Shown: in pieces, positions 1-11,462 of the stretch
Layout of the letters: each line of letters starts with the position of its first letter
Numbering within the stretch: position 1 is the stretch's first letter
NCBI GenBank assembly: GCA_951799445.1
Contig: OX637287.1
Coordinates: 35,482,224-35,546,223 of the forward strand
DNA from: Pseudisothecium myosuroides
Lineage: Eukaryota > Streptophyta > Bryopsida > Hypnales > Lembophyllaceae
DNA length: 64,000 nucleotides
Reading direction: 5' to 3'
Notes under the pieces: generated by a model
Seen by the model: only the letters and a program-made list of their open reading frames with translations
Told to the model about the DNA's origin: nothing
The model's database searches: none
Made by a program: the position numbers and the translations under genes

Positions 1-194
1 GTTAATATCTTCCAATCTGCAAGATTGAAAATTCTAAATTTTTTTCCACATCTTCTAAAACCAGCATACTATGAGATCCTATGGTTACATGTGTCAAAAA
101 GTGTTCTTTTTTCAAAAATTTGGTACTTGTACTAGAAATGGCAGTTTTGGAGTTTTTTTTTATGAAAACATAGTCAAGGAACTTTAGGGGTTAA
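1..194. mobile_element. Partial TTAA-bordered element, right end only
   Basis: The window opens inside this element. The block ends in CTTTAGGGGTTAA (TTAA at 191-194). It resembles the right end of the element at 44351-45290: both carry a segment like AGAAATGGCAGTTTT, a run of T and A, and an 'AAGATCCTRYGGTTA'-like block. The left part lies outside the window. It encodes nothing recognisable. Confidence 0.6.
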
Positions 195-1118
195 GGGCAC
201 CCTTTAGTAATTATTTATAAAAATTATTATGGGTATAAAAATTTCACCATTAGTTATAAAATTTTGTGACCACTTATATAACTTGAGGTATGTTTACACT
301 ATATGCTAGGATTGGTGTTAGCAACTTGAATCCGTTTTAACAATGTATCTAAATTCATACTTGAGTTACTTGCTAAGAACACAAATTTTGTTGTTGTAAT
401 TAATTAGACTTAGATAGTTTGCTATGGTCATTGAGGTGATTATATTAAATAAGTACTTATATGTTTTACTCATGATTTGTAGAAATTAGACTACAAAATT
501 AAAACAAATTAATCATAAAATAAATTTTTCTTCAAATTTAGCTCATTTGCAATTACTAATATGTGGAAAGTATAGGAATCTCATTCATATAAATAATTGG
601 TTAGACAATCTCACTTTTAAAATATTTAAGTATCTAGAATAGGTTTGTCTATCTTAAGATTTTCTAAAATGCCACCTATCACCTTGCCAATCACTGAGGT
701 AGTCTACTAAAAGATTATTCAATCAATTATGGGACAAATAGGTGAATTCTTTGTTTTCACTCCCTTAGAAGTCATACATCAAATGTTTTTATTATACCCC
801 GCAACGTTAGAAAGTCATGTAACTTCTAAAGTTTATAATTCCAAAATTATTAAGCAAGACATTAAGGTGGTCATAGGAAGTAGGCCCTTCATGATAAATT
901 TATCCCTAGGAAAAACACATGAATTTTTTATTTGCTACATGATAAAATTTGGAAATTTTGAATTCATATTTAGAGGCCCCAAATTATCTAGGAGAAGTGA
1001 AAAACATAAAATTAACATGATACAGAATAGGAGGGTTTTTTTGTACAATTACCTTGCTAAATATAGAACTCACCTTACAGGACACCCTTTGTATGACCAC
1101 GTTAACATCCTGTACTTA
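195..1118. other. AT-rich spacer with a dispersed repeat
   Basis: I see no supportable gene here. An open frame at 729-1139 is AT-biased. Its part at about 932-1050 recurs as DNA at about 52241-52380, where the frame is broken, so the similarity is of a repeat rather than a conserved protein. Confidence 0.5.
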
Positions 1119-2081
1119 TTAACCTCTAAAGATCGATGACTAAATTTTCAATGAAAATGCTCAAAAACTGCCATTTTTATTACAAGTATCAAATTTTTGA
1201 AAAAAAACATTTTTTGACACATGTAACTATAGGATCTTGTAGTATTCTAACTTAAGAACACGTGGTAAAATTTTTAGGAATTTCCATCGCAGGGATTGCA
1301 AGACATAAGCATTCAAATTCGTTGATATCATTTTTTTGGCCCTACAAAAAATAGGGCAGCTACACTTCACAAGCTTGGTTTTCTATGAAAAAATGTCCAA
1401 GATGGTGGTGCTTCTTTGAATTTTTTTCCTACACAAGTTGGCTACATGTTTGAAAATTTTCACTTCATTTGGAATTGTACAACATATAGGAAAAAAATAG
1501 TAAATAGAAAGAAGTAGAGATTGATTCAAAATACAAAATTGTTAAGAATTAAATTAGGGAATTGAAAAATGCCAATTCCAATGGTTGTAACGTTGTAATA
1601 AACAATTTACATCCTATGGTTTTATTTTTCTCAAAAAATATTGAAAATTGAGTAAGATATAGGACTTCAAAGTTTATTTTAGAATAGAGGATCCATAACT
1701 GCCCGCATATTAAAAATCCTCGTAACTTTTGACTTCTTGATTTTTAATTTGCGGGCCATTATGGATCCTCTACTCTAGAATGATTCAAAGCTTTCCACGT
1801 AAATATAACTCTAGAAAATCAATTTCAAATTTTTGTTTTTGAAAAAAAGTGATTTTTCTAATCTATCCGAATTGCCCATTTACAAAAAAATAAATAACAT
1901 ATTAGGTCATAACTTTTGACTCCTATTTCCAAATGTCATAAAATTTAGTGAATATGAAAGATATTCCTTGTCCCCACCTTCTAATAAAAATTCAGCCTAA
2001 AATATGCAAATTCTCATTCACACAAACCTGCCCAATATTTCTATGTTGCTAAAAAACGCATGCTGGTCCTTTAGGGGTTAC
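1119..2081. mobile_element. Diverged full-length TTAA-bordered element (~960 bp)
   Basis: It starts TTAACCTCTAAAG and ends CCTTTAGGGGTTAC, the same termini and almost the same length as the two 940-bp copies at 44351 and 49873. The left end continues with a block like CTCAAAAACTGCC that is shared with the copy at 49873. The last TTAA has decayed to TTAC. Inside lies an inverted repeat at about 1669-1795 whose arms contain AGAGGATCCATAA. No transposase is visible, so it would be non-autonomous. Confidence 0.6.
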
Positions 2082-3168
2082 CATAATCCCTAACATCCAC
2101 TGGGTGGATTGTGTTCAACATCTTCAAGAATTGTGGGAGCATTAGAAAACAAACAAGGTCCATCCAAGTATGTTGAAAGAACAATTCTTCAAAGATATGA
2201 CTAGCATGGTCACTCATTGGTATATTATTTTTGTGCAAGGTTCTAAATCAATATATAAAGGAATGGGAAGGAAAAAAAACTAACAAAATATAATATCTTA
2301 TATAATAAAAAAATATAATATCTTATAATATCTAGATTCTTCTTAGACCAAAATTTATTTTGCCAACAAGTTTTTTAATTTTTATAAAAATCTTATAAGC
2401 AAAGATTAAGACACTTCCTCTCCAAAGGTAAATTTTTGTGATCCATCCTGAAAATTCTCAAAATTGAATAGGAAATAATGTATATCAAATGAAGGTTGTT
2501 TCCTTCAAATTTTCCTGGACACTCCACACCTCAAGAAGTTGGGATAATTTCCTACAAAACAATCTTCATCTCATTCATTTATCTCCCTACTAGTGACTCT
2601 TAGGGTTTAAGGTAAACCAACCTTTCACCATTCATCACGCTTTACAGCCATCTACAAAGCCCCCCTGTTTGCACATGAAACCAATCCATTACCATGCAAA
2701 TCTATCAAAATATAATATAATGAAGAAGGCACGCGCTTTCAAAACAACATCCAATGCTTCAATTACAAATATCATTAGATGAGATTTGAGGCAAGGAAAG
2801 GGCCATTTCAAGTTTGTTTCTCTTGATGTGAATAAACAAAATATTATAAGAATATTAAACATCAAAATTCATTTAAAAAAAATTCGATTTAAAAAAAATT
2901 AATTAAATTGATTTGACGTGGCAGTCTCTCGACCATGTCAGACTGTTGATGTGGCATAGTTCCACATTCCCAATAGTCTAAGAATAGCCACTTTTCATCA
3001 AAATACTTCAAAACATTATAGAAATATCATTTTTAATCAAAAAATTCTGATTCCAGTTGCATTGTTATCGTAAACAAATTTTCTATGATTGTAAACTAGA
3101 AGTGACCTACACTATCTTTTCAAACCATCCTAACTTGCTAATTTGCATGGAAATAGGTTTAAACCAAT
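2082..3168. other. Gene-free AT-rich DNA
   Basis: I see no open frame with coding character, no RNA gene and no clear transposon end in this stretch. Confidence 0.5.
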
Positions 3169-3545
3169 AGGGGTTGTCACGCCTTCTCCGAGAAACACAA
3201 ATCTATGAAGTCGGAGAAATAAGCGAGAGAAATGAGGATCCAATGGCGAGTCGTTCCACGTGAAGGAGGTGTGACACCCCTTTTTCCTGTTTGAAGCAAT
3301 TCTCAGAGAATGTGTTACCTGCAAAGCTGGATGGGAGCTCCGCAAGCCACGCACAACCAATGAAACTGAAAATTCCTTGAGAAATTTTTTCTTCGAGGAC
3401 GTTTCTTCACCTTCGGAGGAGGAGAACGGCACTTGCAAAACCTCGGAGGTTGAGAGCTCCGCAAGCCACGGAAACCTGCGCAGACAGCGCCACGCGTCCA
3501 ATCTCCGAGAGTTGTCGCAGGTTCGGAGGAGGTGTGACTACCCCT
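3169..3545. mobile_element. GC-rich terminal-inverted-repeat element (~377 bp)
   Basis: The ends are inverted copies: AGGGGTTGTCACGCC on the left and GGTGTGACTACCCCT on the right. AAT flanks both sides (3166-3168 and 3546-3548), a possible 3-bp target duplication. A third copy of the terminal motif, GGTGTGACACCCC, lies inside at about 3269-3281, and a phrase like GAGCTCCGCAAGCCACG occurs twice. The region is clearly more GC-rich than its surroundings. An open frame on the minus strand here is a product of composition and not a gene I can support. The superfamily is not assigned. Confidence 0.5.
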
Positions 3546-3881
3546 AATGACAATATATTGCCATTACGCCATGGCAAGGTTTGGCGCTTGCAGCATGATC
3601 TTTTCTTGTTGTTGCAGATTTGTGTAGTAGGAAGCGAGACTACCAGAGAGTAGCCAATGATTTTGAGAAATAAGCTTAAGGATGAGATAATGAGATGCGA
3701 TTTTCATATTCATGAAAATCAAGAAGAAGGCTGCCCTGCTAGTTTTTGCACTCTTTCATAAGAAATGTGCCGTCTAGACTTGAAGGCCATAATGCCATTG
3801 AGGCTTTTGCTTTGAGGTAAGGATCGTGGATCTTCAAATTAGGAAGTGCCATCTTGAGTTTGAATAGTATTTAAATTTGTT
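3546..3881. other. Gene-free spacer
   Basis: Nothing recognisable was found between the GC-rich element and the next TTAA-bordered element. Confidence 0.4.
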
Positions 3882-4172
3882 TTAACCCCTCATTGCCTAA
3901 AGGGACCAAAAGTGTTCTCACATAGTTTCAAGTCCAATTCAAAGTGTTGTAACTTTTGCATCTGATGTGCAAATTCAATAAAACTTGTTGGAAAATTTGC
4001 GCTCTCTCATCTAGTTTATGTGGTAAAAAATTTAGATCAATCTAAGATGTACTGATTTCTTGGAAGCCAAAATGTTCACTTTCAATCAAATTTGTTGTGT
4101 TATGTTCCCCTTGAAATCTAGTTATTGTGGTAAAATTTGCATGTCAATCCAAGTTGTTTTGAATGTTTGCCT

Positions 4173-4364
4173 AGCTAGTAGAAAACGCAGGAATTTTAAC
4201 AGAATTCAATTGATTTGGACGCGTTGTCCCGGTCACTTTTCTGTTGATTTCAACAGAAATCTGTTAAAATTAACAGATTTCTGTTGAAATCAACAGAAAA
4301 GTGACCGGGACAACGCATCCAAATCAACTCAATTTTGTTAAAATTCCTGCGTTTTCTACTAGTA
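4173..4364. mobile_element. Hairpin MITE, family 1 (192 bp, near-perfect palindrome)
   Basis: The whole element is one palindrome. Both arms read from CTAGTAGAAAACGCAGG inward and include GTGACCGGGACAACGC. The centre holds a further palindrome built from CAACAGAAATCTGTTAA. The outermost bases have decayed relative to the copy at 6136-6287, and I do not see a target duplication. Transcribed, it would fold into one long hairpin. Confidence 0.75.
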
Positions 4365-4961
4365 TAGGAGCAGTTTGAAGTACAAAATCCTGACATTTTT
4401 GGATTATAGTAAACTTCGGCAGCTTGTTTCTTCTTCATACAATGTCTGTTCCAATATTTTTTTTTGAAAAGTTGCACATACTAGTCTAGTTTAGTTGTCT
4501 AAAAATTTCATATGAATCCAAAAAGTTATGAATGACTGAGAAGCATTTTAGTGAAAGGAGGTTCAGCCTTAGGTGTGTTTTTTCCAACTTTTCTTGCTAT
4601 TTTTTTGACATTTGAAAGCCATTTTGTAGACACAATGAGTCAATTCAATGTTATTTTCTTTCACCAATGCATTTGTATGCTGATTTTGAATCACTTTATA
4701 GTTAAAAGTTTTTTCATTTGAGTAGGTTTAGAAATTGAATTTCACCTCCAAATATATTGCTAGGAAAATTTCAGTATCCTTTTTTAATACTAAAACATTA
4801 TAATCTTGCAATCTACGTGGCCAAATGACTTCAAATTTGATTCACGTCATCTACAACACGTACTATACTATAAGATTCTACGGTTGAAATCTCAATCTAT
4901 AACTTAGTGACATTTAGATCTATAACACTTCAAAAGCAATGATGTTTCTAAATTCAAACAG

Positions 4962-5329
4962 GCCTTACATCACAAAGTTTAGACCCTACGATTTGGCAAC
5001 AATTGTCGTGCGGTTATCGTTGTTTCATGGGTTCGTACCATAATCGCACTGACTCAGTGTATTTTTACGCACTGAATCAGTGTGAAAACAATGAATATCA
5101 ATAGCGTACGGTTTATGTACTTTAACTATATGATTGCTGTGCAGTTTTGACACAACAATTGTATAGTTAAAGTACATAAATTGTACGCTATTGATATTCA
5201 TTGTTTTTGCACTGATTCAGTGCGTAAAAATACACTGAGTCACTGCAATTATGGTACGAACCCATAAAACAACGATAACCGCACGATAATTGTTGCCAAA
5301 TCGTAGGGTCTAAACTTTGTGATGTAGGC
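4962..5329. repeat. 368-bp inverted repeat (hairpin)
   Basis: Arms of about 165 bp run from GCCTTACATCACAAAG inward and mirror CTTTGTGATGTAGGC at the right. The loop is about 30 bp around 5131-5160. Arm identity is high, with occasional mismatches. A short stretch of the arm, GGGTCTAAACTTTGTGATG, recurs at about 45987-46005. It may be an element that inserted next to the TTAA end, or part of the TTAA element itself. Confidence 0.7.
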
Positions 5330-6135
5330 GATGAGGGGTTAAAGAGTTGCACTGTAGAACTTTGGAGTTGTAGTCTTGGGGAAGAGTTGCAGCTTTCAGG
5401 GTTTGTGGTTTGTTGCCCGCAAAAATAAAGGGACGTTTTTGGCCCACCATTTTTGTGCTTTTGCATTAAGCTTATACCTTGAACCATTTTTTTCCTTGTT
5501 GCCAATCTTACCTCTTAGTGCTGCACTATTCAATTTGCAACTTTCCAATTTCTACTATTTTCACTATCCATGGAGTGTGGAGTTTGCAACTTTGCAATTT
5601 TAGTAGGCTTATTCAATCACTTTAAAACCGATTTGTGTTCTTCTCAACTTGTGTCATCTATGATTTCTATTTTTGTCAATTTGGTCTTTTGTTAATCAAA
5701 GTTTGTAACCAATATGATGCGTTTTTAGGTTTGGATTTTTTGTACAAAGACAAGAGCTTATGACGCACATAATTGGTTCAACCAATTCAAAAAGATTCAA
5801 TCACTACAAGAATATGGGACTTAAATGACTGAAATATGACTGAAATTTGGTCGTGTTGAACACTTTCAACTACAAAATGACTCAGGGGTTCTACAGTCAT
5901 TGTGGACAAGTCCTTTATGTAAATGACTGCGGGTATATTATCACCATCCATTTAATACTTGGATGTACAAATGGATGAAGAATTCAATGGTTAGCTAAGT
6001 GATAAAGAAAGTTTGGCTTAAAGAAATGGCTATGAAGCTACCATGTGGATAGCACAGACCTATTGAAAATTTGATGTGGACATCCACGTAGCTAGTCATT
6101 CTACAATCATTCTACAATAACAACAAACCCATTTT

Positions 6136-6287
6136 CACTAGTAGAAAATGCAGGAATTTTAACAAAATTGAGTTGATTTGGACACGTTGTCCCGGTCACT
6201 TTTCTGTTGCTTTCAACAGAAAAGTGACCGGGACAACGCATCCAAATCAACTGAATTCTGTTAAAATTCCTACATTTTCTACTAGTG
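6136..6287. mobile_element. Hairpin MITE, family 1 (152 bp), CACTA ends
   Basis: It starts CACTAGTAGAAAATGCAGG and ends with the mirror image CTACTAGTG. TTT lies on each side (6133-6135 and 6288-6290), a 3-bp target duplication. The two arms pair almost completely and the centre is CTGTTGCTTTCAACAG. It is inserted inside the larger CACTA element and shares its arm sequence with 4173-4364. Confidence 0.85.
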
Positions 6288-6559
6288 TTTAAATCTGACG
6301 TGGACACCCACACGGCCAATCATTTTGAAGTTATAATTGCCACATGGCAAGTCATTCTGTAGTCATTTAAGAATGCATTTGGAGTTCTACAACAAACATT
6401 GTACACCATTCATCATTCAAGCTACGCCAAATACAATACACCATACAAAGTACACAATTCAAAATACAACATATATAATTTTGTACACACCATACACCAT
6501 ATTTGGACAAATGGGTTGTATGGCTTTCAAAGCCACTTAGTGTGTGAGTGTAAAGAGGT

Positions 6560-6650
6560 GAAATGATGAGCCTTTTATAGTATTGGGGTGGTAGGAGGCT
6601 TGACAAACCATGTGGGATATGTAAATTGCAGGAATTGTGTTACAAGTAGT
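6560..6650 (+). repeat. Shared internal block of CACTA elements, copy 1
   Basis: A block with CCTTTTATAGTATTGGGG, GGTGGTAGGAGG and a CATGTGGGATATGTAAA-like tail. The same block occurs at about 9187-9245 and, inverted, at about 17280-17340. It has a TATA-like core and could be a relic of the transposase promoter. That role is an inference. Confidence 0.5.
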
Positions 6651-6984
6651 ATTTTAGACCTCATTTAGGTACAATAGATTAATTTTTTCCATAAAACTTT
6701 TGACTAATCAAAGTTGGGAAATCAATCTCACTATTATCTCCAAAAATCCATTTCAAAATTCAAGCTTCAATTCAAAAGTTGTGGTCAAATTTGAAAAAGA
6801 GATCAATAAGGATATTTTTTTGACATTTTCTAACATCCTTTCTAGATGTAGTAGTGTAAAAGACGTAACGTAGTCATTACTGAGTCATTCTTTCACTGCG
6901 ATACTATAACACAACTTCAACTTGACTATGTAAAAATCATAGCTAGGCTTGTTGAATTAGTATTGTAAATTACTATTAGAAATG

Positions 6985-7403
6985 TTCATTTATTTTTGAA
7001 ATTAGGTAGAATTATATGTCATGTAGAAGTATACAAAGTGAGTCTCTTTTTACCTGCATATCTGAACATGTAAAATTTTATTTTGGTGTTTTTTTGTGGT
7101 AAATACCACCTCCATAAAGTTGTTACAAATGTCTAATTTTGTGTTTTATTATATTTTTTTAGTAATTCAAAAATCAAAATATTTATTATCTTGAGATTTG
7201 GCACTTTACCCTAAACCCTAAACCCTAAACCCTACTTAGAAAAATATTCTATAATCGTTTTTTGGTGGTTACATTCATCTTTTAAGTGTATGCATTGTCT
7301 ATATTTTCAAAAACCAATTTTTTCTAATTTTAAAGTATCCAAAAAATGACATGAGTACAATAAAACGTAGCAAAATTGATAGTTTTTTCTTGCACTCATC
7401 CAA
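6985..7403. mobile_element. 5'-truncated copy of the 730-bp TIR element
   Basis: It aligns by eye with the right half of the elements at 26825-27548 and 47790-48524. Shared blocks are GTAGAAGTATACAAAGTGAG, a TGGTAAATACCACCTCCATA-like stretch, GAGATTTGGCACTTT, and the end TTTCTTGCACTCATCC. The left end with GGGTGATTGC is not found. A telomere-like insertion interrupts it. Confidence 0.6.
7206..7235. repeat. Interstitial telomere-type repeat (CCCTAAA)n
   Basis: The sequence reads TTTACCCTAAACCCTAAACC and continues for four CCCTA(AA) starts. In the two intact copies of the surrounding element the same place holds a short non-telomeric stretch (TTCTAGATAGTTCTCC-like). The block therefore replaced or was inserted into element sequence. 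Confidence 0.85.
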
Positions 7404-8782
7404 CAACATTGGCAATAATTATCAAAAATAATTGCTCCTATAAGTGTAAGAGATAAAATAAATCATATAAGAAAATCCAAAGAAAAGAGCAAGTTACACC
7501 ATAGAAAAGGAGAAACCATCATTAATTCACCAATTGATAGTACTCTAACTAATAAGTGGAAATCATATCCTCAATCCCAATGACATTATCATTTGCAAAG
7601 CATAAATTATCTATTTTTTCTATTAATTTAATGAATTGAAGTAATTAGAACTTTAGGCACTTAAATTCATTGTCCAGTATTTACTAATTTAATTTTGGAT
7701 AAGACATAATCTATTTTAAACCTAAATCTATTGACATGGCACATGGCAACATCCTTAAGAATATAAATACTTTGTACAAAAGTCCAAACTCAAGTGCAGT
7801 GACAAGTCACTCATTCTGTAGTGGCCCTACAATGAAACTAGAGTCATTTACAAAGTTTCTTTCTACCACATCTTTTGCTGTGGCCTATTTCTTTCTCCTT
7901 TTCTTTTAGTAAGTCAAAACTCCCTAGAAGACGTCTATAAGGGCCTCTAAAGTCATTGTCTAGTTATTCTACAGTCATTTTTTAGTTAGCCTAAAGTAAA
8001 GTGCAATTTGAATATATGACAACAGTCCACTTTAGAAAGTTGTCAACATTGTGAATGAAAAGTAGTGGATGAAATTTTCACCTTATGCATTCTTCATCCT
8101 GAAGTCGCACTGGCGATTGCAAAATGACTGCAAAATGACTGCGAAATGACTCAGATGCTATGATATTGCACCATTGGTGCAATTACAGAGCCCGAGTCAT
8201 TTTTTAGTTGTTTCGGACAGCTAGTCATTCATTTGCAGTTGCAAAACCGGCCATTTTCTTGTAGTGAATTACCATGTTCAAGATCATCTTGAAGTTCAAA
8301 ACAACTAGAAATTACACTAACTTCTACAAAATTGGCAATTTTTGATGATATCAAAATTGAAAAAATAATTTTTTTGGATTGGTTCAATCAATTATGTGCA
8401 TTATAAACTCTAGTCTTTGTACAAAAAATCCAAATCTAAAAACTCATTACAGACTCTAATATATAAATTGAAGCATTATCCTTTTCAACATATATTTCAA
8501 CTTCAAGGGCATTAAACTGTCGAGATTAGAACCACAAGTACAGTGGCTGATGGTGTTTATTGACGATGGATGCTAAGTTCTTTGTCAATGCTCATTGGAG
8601 CTCTAACTATGAGAGGACCTTGGTCTTTTGCATTTTGACTTGAAGTGAAGTATTGGAACAAAGATCTTGCCTCCTAGTTGTGATTGAATCCTTGTTTGTG
8701 TCTTGTACCACACAAAGCACTAGGCAAATTTTTATCCAATTCCATGAGAAGTGCTTCTAACCAGTTCATATTGACAAGGATA

Positions 8783-10039
8783 CACTAAAGAAAATCCACG
8801 TTTTTGGCTGTGTTTTACCATTAACGCGCAATGTCCAATAAAACATGAAGATGTCAAAGGACATTTGGCCCGACAAGGTAGATTTTTGTGGACGTTGCGG
8901 AAAACATTGGCACGTAATTGTAAATCCAAGTTGATGTTATCATTGACATTGAGGTTTTATTTGATATGACTGAAGATATACTGATGTTTTTTGGGTCGTC
9001 CAAAAAAACATAGAGTGCCACATTAGCAAGTAGACCCATTTTGACTATGGATAGGTTAGTAAAAATTACTAAGGTCTATGGTAAAATGTTGACCATATAT
9101 AAATAATTTAGGGGAAGGGCAGCCACATGGCATGCTTTGCAAAAATAGGAAAATGGATGGATGTGCACCATGGATAAAAAGAAATGGCCTTATACAAGTA
9201 CGGTGGTAGGAAGTGAAACAATCCATATAGGATATGTAGAGCAAGAATCGTGTTCAATGTAAAATATTTGAAACAACATGGTCTAAATGTCTGCAACAAC
9301 ATCTAGATGTTTGAAACAACATCAAGACTTACAATGGTCAAGTTCCCATATCCTAGTTATTCCATATCTTTTGTCTCACTATGGACAGACAATGGATATA
9401 AATAGGACCTCTCAACTCTTCAGTCTTACAAACTTTCAATGAAGTATTTCCTTCATTTGGCCATCAAAAATTCTCTTGATGGTAGATGGTAAGTTTTTTT
9501 TTAATTCTTGTTGAATTCAACAATTGTTTTTGTTTATTTTTTTAATTTTTAATTTATTTTTGAATGATGATTTTCTATTGACCTTGACTTATGCGTACAA
9601 TATTTAACAATCGATGTTTCAAAAAATGTTTATCTAGACGTTTCAAAAAAAATATTAAAATTCTCAAATGGCATGAAAGTGTGCTGACAAGGCATGCCAC
9701 ATTAGATATTGGCGGGTCCACGTCACTTTTTAAAAGTCCACATTACAGACCACGTTAGCAACAAAACGGATGAAATTTTTTCCTACGTGGCATTGCTCGC
9801 CTACATGGAGCTGAGCTATCTGCTAAATGGCGCAGTGTGGGGACCTTCAAAGAGCATGTTACGAGTGATGTAAAAAAAACAAGGCCAAATCAGGCATGTT
9901 TTTAGAGATTTCAGGATGTTTTTTGCTCTCCAATTATAACAAAATTTAGGTGACATCTATGTTGACAGACGTCCGCGTCAAAATGAACGTCATGTCGCAT
10001 TTTTTCAAACATCAAAAAATGCTCGGTTTTCTTATAGTG
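8783..10039. mobile_element. Candidate non-autonomous CACTA element (~1.26 kb)
   Basis: The right end is clear: GGTTTTCTTATAGTG, ending at 10039. The best left end is CACTAAAGAAAATCCACG at 8783, similar to the CACTATAAGAAACCCACG end of the hairpins at 13956 and 27716. The flanking triplets do not match (ATA and GCA), so the left end or the duplication is decayed. It contains the shared CACTA internal block at about 9187-9245, which supports the assignment. No transposase frame is seen. Confidence 0.45.
9187..9245 (+). repeat. Shared internal block of CACTA elements, copy 2
   Basis: GGCCTTATACAAGTACGG followed by GGTGGTAGGAAGTG and CCATATAGGATATGTAG. It is the same block as at 6560-6650 and, inverted, at 17280-17340. 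Confidence 0.5.
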
Positions 10040-11462
10040 GCACTTATGAGAAGGATCTCTTGCACAACTGCTGCAACACTTGACTCTACTATTGTGACTT
10101 CAACAAGGTTCAATATGTCTTTAGAAGAGGCTAAACTTTGTCCTTCGGAAGAAACATTAGCATCGGAGGCGTGCCATTTGCCTTCTGCCATCTCTTGCGG
10201 TGTGCATATAGGAGGTGCCGTGATGGCAGTCACTTGTATAACCTGCAATCAAACATCACACTTAATCAATCATCAACAATGCATCCTAAGTTGAGGCAAC
10301 CCATCTCGTTGCACTTACTATGTTTTTTTGCATATACCTGCAATAACCACCTATTAGAAAGGGAGGTATTATTTCTAAATTTGCAAATTAAATAGGCCCT
10401 ATCATTTTAAAAAAGGGCAATTTAGCCATTATACTATACCCTATATTTCATTCAAATAAAGAGCATTCCCAATTTATAGTACCCTATTTTTTTTAGAAAA
10501 AGTTTGAAACAACAATACTTGTCTTATTTTGCAATAGGTTTGTATTATGGTGTAGGATTTAGATGTTTGCATATTGGCATCACATAACAGGGTTCCATTC
10601 CAAGATTTACAACAACAGTAGTTTCAGCATGTTCAAGACAACAACAATTCAAATAATATACAAGAAGTGCAGAACTAGAATTTAAGTGAAGAAGCATACC
10701 AATTTCAGCAAGTCAGGAACTACAAAAAAATGCAAAAATAGAAAAATGCGCAAAAGCTTTAGGAGTAAGAGTTGTGTTCAGAAACACAAGCGCGTTGCTA
10801 GAAATCACTCCCTGCAGTTTAGGAACACACAGCATTTACAAGCTACAGATCTGGAGAGTGAAAATTTCAAAACATATTTATGAAAAAAAATCCTAGCCAC
10901 ATTGCCTAAACCAACAATCGCCACCTTGAATTACAGCCTCAAATGTCAAAAGTTCTATAATAACAATCCCACCCCCCAAAATGAAGAATTCCCAAAATTG
11001 ACAGCACTCTTCCAACGACAAATTGAAATGCTGTCGGCACAACTCACATTGATCTGTCCAGCACCTTGCACATTGAAAGCATGAAGACACTCGCATTAAG
11101 ATTCCTAGCTGAATGCCAAAATAAAAAAGGGAGTGAAAAAACTAGAGGTAGAACCTGAAATCACATTCAGATTCCTATTTGAATGCCAAAATAAAAATGG
11201 GAGTGAAAAACCTACAGCGCTGCATAATTCTAAACCAAAAATGAAAAGACAATGCAGTGTTTTAACTACACATACCTGCAGATTCAGCGCTAAACAACTG
11301 TCGTTCCCATCCTAATTTCAATGACAACCACAAAAGAAAGTGAAAACGTTGGTGCGGTGTTGGCATGGAATCATGAAGAAAATTTTCAAAACAAATCCAG
11401 AGGCATCCATCAATCGCACCAACAAATGAGGCGAAATACTGGATTTCAAAACAACCTTCAAT
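10040..11462. other. Gene-free AT-rich stretch
   Basis: Several short open frames occur on both strands, but none has an obvious splice partner or a family I recognise. Two imperfect copies of a phrase containing ATTCCTA and GAATGCCAAAATAAAAA lie at about 11100-11210. Confidence 0.4.

Larger units (their letters stand above)
3882..5342. mobile_element. TTAA-bordered element with 12-bp perfect inverted ends
   Basis: The left end is TTAACCCCTCAT (3882-3893) and the right end is ATGAGGGGTTAA (5331-5342), a perfect 12-bp inverted repeat if TTAA is included. It shares TTAACCCCT with the 940-bp TTAA family. The interior carries a CACTA-type hairpin (4173-4364) and, hard against the right end, a 368-bp hairpin (4962-5329). 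No transposase frame is present. TTAA target sites followed by CCC recall piggyBac, but that class is an inference. Confidence 0.5.
5802..8266. mobile_element. Non-autonomous CACTA (En/Spm-type) element, 2465 bp
   Basis: It starts CACTACAAGAATATGGG and ends CCATTTTCTTGTAGTG, inverted CACTA termini, and is flanked on both sides by AAT (5799-5801 and 8267-8269), the 3-bp duplication typical of this superfamily. Both ends carry many short copies of ATGACT/AGTCATT, as expected of subterminal transposase-binding repeats. No transposase frame is present. It contains a nested CACTA hairpin (6136-6287), a truncated copy of the 730-bp element (about 6985-7403) and a telomere-like block at 7206-7235. 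Confidence 0.85.
5690..8460. mobile_element. Older foldback element, split by a CACTA insertion
   Basis: DNA outside the CACTA element forms its own inverted repeat. The left arm at about 5721-5786 includes TTTGTACAAAGAC and ACATAATTGGTTCAACCAA. The right arm at about 8378-8443 carries the complement in reverse (GGTTCAATCAATTATGTGC, then GTCTTTGTACAAAAAA). Weaker similarity extends to about 5690 and 8460. The CACTA element sits in the loop, so the foldback is the older element. Confidence 0.65.

Noticed and set aside
729..1139. 136-codon plus-strand frame
   Set aside because: It is AT-driven, and part of it recurs at about 52241-52380 as DNA with a broken frame. It behaves like a repeat.
3130..3501. 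123-codon minus-strand frame
   Set aside because: It lies over a GC-rich inverted-end element and is explained by composition; no family was recognised.
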